Shown here: in pieces, positions 35,428 through 42,713 of the stretch
How positions within the stretch are numbered: position 1 is the first letter of the stretch
How the letters are laid out: each line of letters begins with the position of its first letter
Assembly (NCBI RefSeq): GCF_039941195.1
Contig: NZ_JBDVFA010000098.1
Coordinates: 62,001 to 126,000, forward strand
DNA length: 64,000 bases
DNA from: Aurantibacter_A sp039941195
Lineage (GTDB): Bacteria; Bacteroidota; Bacteroidia; Flavobacteriales; Flavobacteriaceae
Reading direction: 5' to 3'
Translations under genes and position numbers: made by a program
The notes under the pieces: generated by a model
What the model was told of the DNA's origin: nothing
The model's database searches: none
The model's input: only the letters and a program-made list of their open reading frames with translations

Positions 35428-35513
35428 AAAAAAAAAATTTAACGTTTTGTTATGAATCTTATTTTTTACTACATTGCAAGACACTAATTATTAATAAAGT
35501 TAAACACTAAAAA

Positions 35514-35915
35514 ATGTTAAAAGAATTTAAAAATTTCATTATGACCGGCAACGTTATCGACTTTGCCGTGGCTGTAATTATGGCAACTGCATTAGGTGCT
35601 GTAATCAACGGTTTTGTTAACAACATTGTTATGCCATTTGTTGGCCATTTTGCTGGCGGAGTAGATTTTGCCGACAAAAAAATAGTATTGGATGAAGCAG
35701 TTGTAAATGCTGCTGGGGAGGTTACATCTCCTGAGAACGCTATTATGTGGGGTTCATGGGTAAACACAATAATCAATTTGATTATAGTTGGATTTATCAT
35801 GTTTATGATAGTTAAAGCATATAACAAAACTAAAACTCCACCTGAGCCAGAAGCACCAGCAGGTCCTACAGCTGAAGAACTTTTAGCTGAGATTAGAGAT
35901 TCTTTAAAAAAGTAA
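35514..35915 (+). CDS. mscL: Large-conductance mechanosensitive channel
   Basis: A pentameric inner-membrane safety valve of 133 residues. It has the N-terminal helix KEFKNFIMTGNVIDFAVAVIM, TM1 with ALGAVINGFVNNIVMPFVG, a periplasmic loop, TM2 (TIINLIIVGFIMFMIVKAYN) and a cytoplasmic helical bundle ending EELLAEIRDSLKK. Length and layout are standard. Confidence 0.97.
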   Translation: MLKEFKNFIMTGNVIDFAVAVIMATALGAVINGFVNNIVMPFVGHFAGGVDFADKKIVLDEAVVNAAGEVTSPENAIMWGSWVNTIINLIIVGFIMFMIVKAYNKTKTPPEPEAPAGPTAEELLAEIRDSLKK

Positions 35916-35969
35916 AATACAATCTTGTTTTTAACAAGATGAATATTTTTATATCAAATTAACCAACCA

Positions 35970-36010
35970 AAACCGTCATTCATTTAATTATGATTGGCGG
36001 TTTTTTTATT
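35970..36010 (+). terminator. Intrinsic terminator after mscL
   Basis: AAACCGTCATTC pairs with GATTGGCGGTTT with one mismatch and one G-T, followed by a T run, 54 bases past the mscL stop. Confidence 0.75.
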
Positions 36011-36085
36011 CGCTCTATTCAACAATATTATGTTTGTTATATTTAAAACATTTTGTTATATAAATATATTTTTGAATCTTTGTTC

Positions 36086-36116
36086 TTGTCAGCCTAGTTC
36101 TGTTGAACTACATTTG
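36086..36116 (+). promoter_or_regulatory. Bacteroidota-type promoter of asd
   Basis: TTG at 36086-36088, a 20-base spacer, and an exact -7 element TACATTTG at 36109-36116; the asd ATG is 19 bases further on. Confidence 0.7.
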
Positions 36117-36135
36117 CCTTTCAAATTAAATTAAA

Positions 36136-37125
36136 ATGAAAATAGCAGTAGTTGGTGCCACCGGAATGGTAGGCGAAGTAATGTTAAAAGTTTTAGCTGA
36201 ACGTAATTTTCCTATTTCGGAATTATTATTAGTAGCCTCTGAGCGCTCTGTAGGCAAAAAGCTAACTTACAAAGGTGAAGAATATACTATAATTGGTTTG
36301 GCTGATGCTGTTACGGCTAAACCAGATATCGCCATTTTTTCGGCGGGAGGAGATACGTCTTTGGAATGGGCTCCAAAATTTGCAGAGGCTGGTACAACAG
36401 TAATCGATAATTCATCGGCATGGCGAATGGATCCAACTAAAAAATTGGTTGTTCCAGAAATAAATGCTGATGAACTTACAGTTGATGATAAAATAATTGC
36501 TAATCCAAATTGTTCAACAATTCAGTTGGTGATGGCATTAGCTCCTTTGCATGATAAATATAAAATGAAACGTGTAGTAATCTCTACCTATCAATCCGTT
36601 TCGGGTACAGGTATTAAGGCCGTACGCCAACTAGAAAATGAAATTGCTGGGGTCGATGGTGAAATGGCTTACCCTTACCCTATTGGAAGAAATGCATTAC
36701 CTCATTGTGATGTTTTTCTTGAGAACGGTTATACAAAGGAAGAAATGAAATTAGCACGTGAACCTCAAAAAATATTAGACGATCGTACTTTTTCAATAAG
36801 TGCAACTGCCGTACGTATTCCTACAGCAGGAGGGCATTCAGAATCGGTAAATGTTGAATTTTACAATGATTTTGAACTGAATGAAATACGAGGTATTTTA
36901 AATGAAACTTCAGGAGTTACTGTACAAGATAATCCAGATACTAACACATATCCAATGCCAATTTATGCACATGATAAAGATGAAGTTTTTGTCGGTAGAT
37001 TAAGACGCGATGAAACGCAACAAAACACATTAAACATGTGGATTGTAGCAGACAATTTAAGAAAAGGGGCTGCGACTAATGCCGTACAAATTGCTGAGTA
37101 CTTAGTTGCCAATGAACTAGTATAA
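36136..37125 (+). CDS. asd: Aspartate-semialdehyde dehydrogenase
   Basis: Reduces aspartyl phosphate to aspartate semialdehyde, the branch point for lysine, methionine, threonine and diaminopimelate. 329 residues with GATGMVGEVMLKVL (NADP site), the catalytic Cys in IIANPNCSTIQL, SVSGTGIKA and the His of RIPTAGGHSESV. A single-gene unit with its own promoter and a strong terminator. Confidence 0.97.
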   Translation: MKIAVVGATGMVGEVMLKVLAERNFPISELLLVASERSVGKKLTYKGEEYTIIGLADAVTAKPDIAIFSAGGDTSLEWAPKFAEAGTTVIDNSSAWRMDPTKKLVVPEINADELTVDDKIIANPNCSTIQLVMALAPLHDKYKMKRVVISTYQSVSGTGIKAVRQLENEIAGVDGEMAYPYPIGRNALPHCDVFLENGYTKEEMKLAREPQKILDDRTFSISATAVRIPTAGGHSESVNVEFYNDFELNEIRGILNETSGVTVQDNPDTNTYPMPIYAHDKDEVFVGRLRRDETQQNTLNMWIVADNLRKGAATNAVQIAEYLVANELV

Positions 37126-37143
37126 ATAATATTTATTTTTGTT

Positions 37144-37182
37144 AAAACCTTCAAAATGATTCCATTTTGAAGGTTTTTTTTA
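37144..37182 (+). terminator. Intrinsic terminator after asd
   Basis: Fifteen-base arms AAAACCTTCAAAATG and its complement around a 4-base loop, followed by a T run, 18 bases past the stop. Confidence 0.92.
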
Positions 37183-37217
37183 TTGTATTTTAGAAAAGTA
37201 GTTAAAATTAGAGTACT

Positions 37218-37298
37218 ATAAAAAAATCTATTTTACTAGTACCTTTTGCGCTACTCATTTATTCATTCACTACTTACTCTCAATTAAAATCAGAAAAC
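37218..37298 (+). other. In-frame signal-peptide sequence upstream of the peptidase start, with no standard start codon
   Basis: The frame of the peptidase remains open back to a TAG at 37209. From the ATA at 37218 it reads IKKSILLVPFALLIYSFTTY then SQ, a typical Sec signal peptide with an SQ cleavage end. Neither ATG, GTG nor TTG occurs before it in frame. Either ATA is the initiator or the original ATG has been lost. Confidence 0.7.
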
Positions 37299-39374
37299 GT
37301 GTTATACCCAACAACCAATAAAATTAACACCAAAGAAACTTATTTTGGAACAGAAATTAATGACTATTATCGATGGCTCGAAGATGATAGAAGTGCAGAA
37401 ACTATGGCTTGGGTAAAAGAACAAAACAAAGTTACATTTGAGTACTTAGACCAAATCCCATTTCGTAATACAATACAAAAACGTCTCGAAAAATTATGGA
37501 ATTATGAAAAACTAAGCGCTCCTTTTAAGGAGGGTGATTACACTTATTTCTACAAAAATGATGGACTTCAAAACCAATCTGTACTATATAGACAAAAAAA
37601 TAACGATGAAGTTGAAGTGTTTTTAGATCCAAACGAATTTTCTAAAGATGGTACAACCTCATTGGCTGGCTTAAGTTTTACTAAAGATGGCTCATTAGTT
37701 ACCTACCTTATTTCTGAAGGTGGAAGTGATTGGCGTAAAGCAATTGTTTTAAATACGGAATCAAAAGAAATTGTTGAAGACACATTGGTAGACATTAAAT
37801 TTAGTGGTATTTCTTGGAAAGGAAACGAAGGGTTTTACTATTCCAGTTATGATAAACCTGAAGGCAGTGAGCTTTCTGCAAAAACCGATCAACATAAAGT
37901 ATATTATCATAAATTAGGTACCTCTCAAAATAATGATGAACTAATCTTTGGAGGTTCAAGTGAGGAAAAACATCGATATGTAGGGGCATATCTTACTGAA
38001 GATGAACGATACTTGCTTATTTCAGCATCTGTGTCTACAACAGGAAATAAATTATTTATCAAAGATTTAAATGACCAAAAAAGTAGTTTAGAAACTATTA
38101 TAAATACGACAGAAACGGATACCTATGTAATTGAAAATGTAGGTTCAAAACTATATTTAGTCACTAATAAAGACGCCCCCAATAAAAAAATAGTAACCGT
38201 TGACGCTTCGAATCCAAGCCCTAACAATTGGGTTGATTTTATTCCAGAAACTGAGCATGTTCTATCACCAAATACTGGAGGCGGTTATTTTTTTACGGAA
38301 TATATGGTTGATGCAATTTCAAAAGTTTTTCAATTCGATTATCAAGGAAATTTAATTCGAGAAGTTAAATTACCTGGACTAGGAACTGCCGGAGGATTTG
38401 GAGGGAAAAAGATAGATAAAGAGTTCTATTTTTCGTTTACAAATTACAGCACACCGGCATCTTCTTATAAATACAATATTGAAAATGGCACGTATTCTCA
38501 ATATTGGAAACCTGAAATAGATTTCAACTCCGATGATTATGAATCGAAACAAGTTTTTTACAAATCAAAGGATGGCACTAAAATACCAATGATAATAACT
38601 CATAAAAAAGGTATTGCGCTGAATGGACGAAATCCAACCATTTTATATGGATACGGAGGATTCAACATAAGCCTTACTCCGTCTTTTAGTATTACAAATA
38701 TTATTTGGATGGAGCAAGGTGGTATCTACGCGGTGCCTAATTTGCGTGGTGGCGGTGAATATGGGCAAAAATGGCATAATGCAGGAATCAAAACTAAAAA
38801 GCAAAATGTATTTGATGATTTCATTGCTGCTGCTGAATTTTTAATTACAGAAAACTATACCTCATCCCTTTATTTAGCAATAAGAGGTGGAAGCAATGGC
38901 GGTCTTTTAGTTGGTGCAACAATGACCCAAAGACCAAATTTAATGCAAGTAGCATTACCAGCAGTCGGAGTTTTAGATATGTTACGATATCATATTTTTA
39001 CAGCTGGAGCTGGATGGGCATATGATTATGGAACAGCTGATGACAGTGAAGAAATGTTTAATTATTTAAAAGGTTATTCCCCTTTGCATAATGTAAAATC
39101 AGGGACTGCTTACCCGGCTACATTAATAACCACTGGTGATCATGATGATCGCGTAGTACCTGCACATAGTTTTAAGTTCGCAGCAGAATTACAAGAAAAA
39201 CAAACAGGAAAAAATCCTGCCTTAATCCGTATTGAAACGAATGCCGGACATGGAGCTGGCACCCCTATTAGTAAGACCATAGCGCAATATGCAGATATAT
39301 TCGCCTTTACCCTATACAATATGAACTTTAAAGAACTACCCAATACAACCATTTTGAATACCACTAAAGAATAA
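37299..39374 (+). CDS. Prolyl oligopeptidase family serine peptidase (S9A)
   Basis: 691 residues from the GTG at 37299. An N-terminal helix and beta-propeller (~60-410) precede the alpha/beta-hydrolase domain. Catalytic Ser is in RGGSNGGLLVGATM, Asp in DHDDRV, and His in TNAGHGAGT. The family cleaves after proline in short peptides. Homologues in Bacteroidota are usually exported, and an in-frame signal peptide does lie just upstream but lacks a standard start codon. If only the GTG is used, the enzyme would stay in the cytoplasm. Confidence 0.93.
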   Translation: MLYPTTNKINTKETYFGTEINDYYRWLEDDRSAETMAWVKEQNKVTFEYLDQIPFRNTIQKRLEKLWNYEKLSAPFKEGDYTYFYKNDGLQNQSVLYRQKNNDEVEVFLDPNEFSKDGTTSLAGLSFTKDGSLVTYLISEGGSDWRKAIVLNTESKEIVEDTLVDIKFSGISWKGNEGFYYSSYDKPEGSELSAKTDQHKVYYHKLGTSQNNDELIFGGSSEEKHRYVGAYLTEDERYLLISASVSTTGNKLFIKDLNDQKSSLETIINTTETDTYVIENVGSKLYLVTNKDAPNKKIVTVDASNPSPNNWVDFIPETEHVLSPNTGGGYFFTEYMVDAISKVFQFDYQGNLIREVKLPGLGTAGGFGGKKIDKEFYFSFTNYSTPASSYKYNIENGTYSQYWKPEIDFNSDDYESKQVFYKSKDGTKIPMIITHKKGIALNGRNPTILYGYGGFNISLTPSFSITNIIWMEQGGIYAVPNLRGGGEYGQKWHNAGIKTKKQNVFDDFIAAAEFLITENYTSSLYLAIRGGSNGGLLVGATMTQRPNLMQVALPAVGVLDMLRYHIFTAGAGWAYDYGTADDSEEMFNYLKGYSPLHNVKSGTAYPATLITTGDHDDRVVPAHSFKFAAELQEKQTGKNPALIRIETNAGHGAGTPISKTIAQYADIFAFTLYNMNFKELPNTTILNTTKE

Positions 39375-39491
39375 TTCAAATAAACAACCGTTCTTATAAT
39401 GAATGGCTTTTTACTCCCCGTACCCTTATAATATTTGGCCAATACACATTTTTCTATTAAGATAAACTCCATTTAAAAACTGTACCTCAAA

Positions 39492-40466
39492 ATGCTACAA
39501 GTAGATCATGTTTCTTTTTCTTATGATGAGCTTTCAGTACTGAATGATATTAACCTTAAAATTGCTAAAGGCGAACACGTTTCTATTATTGGACAGAGTG
39601 GTTGTGGTAAGAGCACACTTTTAAAAATTATTTATGGATTATTACATATAGATCAGGGTGAAGTTTATTGGGAAGATACTCCAGTATTAGGCCCTTTATA
39701 TAATTTAGTGCCTGGAGAGCCCTATATGAAGTACTTATCGCAGGACTTCGATTTAATGCCATACACCACAGTAGCAGAAAATATTAGTGAATATCTTTCA
39801 GTATTTGAGCCTGAAGAAATGGCAAGAAAAACATCTGAATTACTTGAAATGATAGAGCTGACAGAATTTGCCAAAACAAAGGTAAAATTCTTAAGTGGTG
39901 GTCAACAACAACGAGTTGCTTTAGCAAAAGTTTTAGCACAAGAACCCTTAGTTTTATTACTAGACGAGCCTTTTAGTCATATCGATAATTTTCGAAAAAA
40001 CAGTCTACGTAGAAACCTATTTGCATATCTAAAAAAGCAAGAAATTACAGTAATTACTGCCACTCATGATCATAATGATATGTTACCTTTTGCAGATCGT
40101 GTGGTAGTATTAAAAGATCAAAAAATAATAGCAAAAGACTCGCCTATAAATTTATATCAACACCCTAAAGACCTATATATTGCTTCATTGTTTGGTGAGG
40201 CCAATAAAATTCCAGTTAATATTGTAAAAACTTATGCTGATACTAAACGCCGGATAATTGTGTATGCTCATGAATTTAAAGTATCAGATAAATCTGGTTT
40301 AGAGGTAATAGTTACTAATTCGTATTTTAAAGGAGGTCATTATTTAATTGAAGGAGTTTATGAAGGTCAGAAATTGTATTTTAATCATCCTAAACCAATT
40401 GATATTGGCAAGGAAATTTTCTTAAATATTTCAATTGACACCATCAACCAACGGCTTGAAAAATAA
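39492..40466 (+). CDS. ABC transporter ATP-binding protein with TOBE-like C-terminus
   Basis: 324 residues. Walker A GQSGCGKSTLLK, Q-loop YLSQDFDLMPYTTVAENI, signature LSGGQQQRVALAKVLAQEP, Walker B LLLDEPFSH and the switch ITATHDHNDM are intact. A C-terminal ~95-residue extension (NKIPVNIVKTYADTKRRIIVYAHE...) looks like the regulatory TOBE-type domain of importers of the PotA/CysA kind. No permease or binding protein is adjacent; the ArfB-like gene follows after 2 bases. Substrate unknown. Confidence 0.9.
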   Translation: MLQVDHVSFSYDELSVLNDINLKIAKGEHVSIIGQSGCGKSTLLKIIYGLLHIDQGEVYWEDTPVLGPLYNLVPGEPYMKYLSQDFDLMPYTTVAENISEYLSVFEPEEMARKTSELLEMIELTEFAKTKVKFLSGGQQQRVALAKVLAQEPLVLLLDEPFSHIDNFRKNSLRRNLFAYLKKQEITVITATHDHNDMLPFADRVVVLKDQKIIAKDSPINLYQHPKDLYIASLFGEANKIPVNIVKTYADTKRRIIVYAHEFKVSDKSGLEVIVTNSYFKGGHYLIEGVYEGQKLYFNHPKPIDIGKEIFLNISIDTINQRLEK

Positions 40467-40468
40467 AT

Positions 40469-40873
40469 ATGAACCACACACTAATTGTTCAAGAATTAAA
40501 ATTTAAAGCAGTTCGAAGTAGTGGTGCTGGTGGTCAACATGTAAACAAAGTCTCTACAAAAGTTGAATTAACTTTTGATCTCATTAATTCTCTTACACTT
40601 TCAGATATAGAAAAGGATAGAATTTCAAACAAATTATCCTCAAAATTAACAAAAGAAGGTCTAATTCTACTTCAAGAAGATAAAACTCGAAGTCAGCATA
40701 AAAATAAGGAGTTAGTAATAAAGAAATTTCTCGAACTCATAGAGAACGTATTGAAAGTTCCTAAAAAAAGAAAAAAGAGTAGACCAACGAAGGCATCAAT
40801 CGAAAAACGTTTAAAATCGAAACGAATTTCTTCACAGAAGAAAGCGAATAGAGGCAAGCTGGGATTGGAATAA
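40469..40873 (+). CDS. arfB: Alternative ribosome-rescue peptidyl-tRNA hydrolase (ArfB/YaeJ family)
   Basis: 134 residues, close to the 140 of ArfB. The GGQ motif lies in SSGAGGQHVNKVSTKVEL, which hydrolyses peptidyl-tRNA on stalled ribosomes, and the basic tail (RKKSRPTKASIEKRLKSK) is the part that enters the empty mRNA channel. There is no stop-codon-recognition domain, so it is not a normal release factor. Probably co-transcribed with the ABC ATPase. Confidence 0.9.
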   Translation: MNHTLIVQELKFKAVRSSGAGGQHVNKVSTKVELTFDLINSLTLSDIEKDRISNKLSSKLTKEGLILLQEDKTRSQHKNKELVIKKFLELIENVLKVPKKRKKSRPTKASIEKRLKSKRISSQKKANRGKLGLE

Positions 40874-40903
40874 AAAAACCGGCATCAATTAATGATGCCG
40901 GTT
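40872..40903 (-). terminator. Intrinsic terminator after the SusC/SusD genes
   Basis: AACCGGCATCA pairs with its complement around a 5-base loop. On the minus strand a run of seven T follows. It is 25 bases past the SusD stop and also abuts the ArfB stop. Confidence 0.9.
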
Positions 40904-40928
40904 ATGAATAAACTGAATAATTTTTCTA

Positions 40929-42695
40929 CTAATAACCTTGATTCTGTGTTAAGAATCCATCGATACCAGACGCCCCGTCAACTGCACTTTGTGGAATTGG
41001 GAACAATCTATGGTTCACATCAGAATCCGTTTTTTCTGTCCAACTATCCTCGTACTTTCCAAAACGAATTTGATCGGTTCTTCTAAAACCCTCCCAATAC
41101 AATTCAAAGCCTCTTTCTCTAAATAAGATATCTAAATCCACTGTTGAAAGTGCCCCTGGTGTTTGATCAGGTCTGGCCGTTCTTGATATTCTAACCATAT
41201 TTACATCAGTTAAGGCACTAGCATTGTCACCTTTTCTTAGTTTGGCTTCTGCACGCATCAGATATATTTCAGCCAAGCGCATCATTACTAAATCAACGCT
41301 ACTATAACCATTTCCATTAGGAGATGTGCGACTATACTGGTATTTTGAAAAGCGATACCCAGCATGGTGCAAAGACCCTACATTGGTAAAATCAACTTGA
41401 AAGGTGTGATCAACATATCCGGTATCTCTGTCAGGTCCGTTGCCTTTGGTTTGTTGTAGCGGGTAGATTCGTATTGATCCATCATCACATTTTTCAAGAT
41501 CACCATCACCTCTACGTGGCCCCCATTGAATACCGCGTAGAATACCACGATCCATTTCAAATTCTTCTGCTACCACACAATAGTAACTGTTTTCTGTTTC
41601 CGTCGCCAACAAAGGTTCCCGATTTTCCAAGTCTGAAAGTTGTACTTCTGGAACCAGAGTATTTCTTTGATAGAAACGTGCATCAGCTTCTGCAGGGTCT
41701 ACATCATCATAAGCATCTACCCAGCTTAGATAAAAGTCGGGTGATACAGCAGGGCCATCGGTACCATCTGCAGTATTGTCTGGATAAAATTCCGGTCTAG
41801 CAATCATTGCTCCTGCAATGGACCAATATGCCCACCGACTATGTTCTCTATTAAGAACCCCTCTTTGGTCTAAGGCAAAAATAAGTTCAGCATTTGTGTT
41901 GTTATCATCATTAAAAAGTTCAAAATATTCTGGAGATAGGTCATAACTGCCCGAATTTATTATTTGATCGGTATAAGCTATAACCTTATCCATATCCTCA
42001 TCCATAAAATTGGGGGTACCATAAGGGTCTCTATATATTGCAGCATTAAGGTATAACCTTGCTAAAAAACCTTTTACGGCATCTTGGGTAATACGTCCAG
42101 GACCTTTGTCATTATTAATTAGATCAACGACAGATAACAATTCACTTTCAATATAAGCAATTGCCTCATCCGTTCTAAGTACTTCTGAAAGCGCATCTGA
42201 CGATTCCTTCTTAAAGACCACACCCCAACTATCAAGCATCAACATGTTTAAATAAGCCCTAAGTGCCTTCATTTCATACAATGCCCCCGAAGCTTCCACA
42301 TTACCTTCTTCAGAAAGCGGAGTCAGTACTTCAATAGCTGAAAGGGTTCTTGAAATATTAATAGCCACTTGGTTCCATCCAGAACTAATCAAATCATTAC
42401 TGGGCGTAAAATTGTGTTGATGTGCAGCTATGTACTTGCCTCCATCAAACCAGTCTGTTCCTCCTCTATAAGGAAGTATGGCCTCATCCGAGGAAACCTC
42501 TTGAAGACCAAAGTAATTAGTATGCCTCCAAGTCCATGATAGATAACCGTAGGCAGGGGCAATGGCTCCGTTTATGGCATCTGCTTCTGCACCAAATTCA
42601 GTTTCATCAATTCGCTCTTCTATTAAATCGGTACAGCTTAGACCCAATAGCCCGAACAGTACCATATAAACTCCTATTTTAATTCTATTTTTCAT
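40929..42695 (-). CDS. SusD/RagB-type nutrient-binding outer-membrane lipoprotein
   Basis: 588 residues. Lipoprotein signal with lipobox LGLSC. It has TPR-like helices near the N-terminus (EMKALRAYLNMLMLDSWGVVF is the family hallmark) and a C-terminal RagB/SusD segment (LMRLAEIYLMRAEAKLRKGDN, LFRERGFELYWEGFRRTDQIRFG, RLFPIPQSAV). It lids the SusC channel and binds the substrate at the cell surface. It lies 18 bases after SusC. The ligand is unknown from sequence; the context suggests a phosphorylated compound rather than a glycan, as no glycoside hydrolase is near. Confidence 0.96.
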   Translation of the reverse strand: MKNRIKIGVYMVLFGLLGLSCTDLIEERIDETEFGAEADAINGAIAPAYGYLSWTWRHTNYFGLQEVSSDEAILPYRGGTDWFDGGKYIAAHQHNFTPSNDLISSGWNQVAINISRTLSAIEVLTPLSEEGNVEASGALYEMKALRAYLNMLMLDSWGVVFKKESSDALSEVLRTDEAIAYIESELLSVVDLINNDKGPGRITQDAVKGFLARLYLNAAIYRDPYGTPNFMDEDMDKVIAYTDQIINSGSYDLSPEYFELFNDDNNTNAELIFALDQRGVLNREHSRWAYWSIAGAMIARPEFYPDNTADGTDGPAVSPDFYLSWVDAYDDVDPAEADARFYQRNTLVPEVQLSDLENREPLLATETENSYYCVVAEEFEMDRGILRGIQWGPRRGDGDLEKCDDGSIRIYPLQQTKGNGPDRDTGYVDHTFQVDFTNVGSLHHAGYRFSKYQYSRTSPNGNGYSSVDLVMMRLAEIYLMRAEAKLRKGDNASALTDVNMVRISRTARPDQTPGALSTVDLDILFRERGFELYWEGFRRTDQIRFGKYEDSWTEKTDSDVNHRLFPIPQSAVDGASGIDGFLTQNQGY

Positions 42696-42713
42696 CTTTT
42701 AAACAATTATAAG

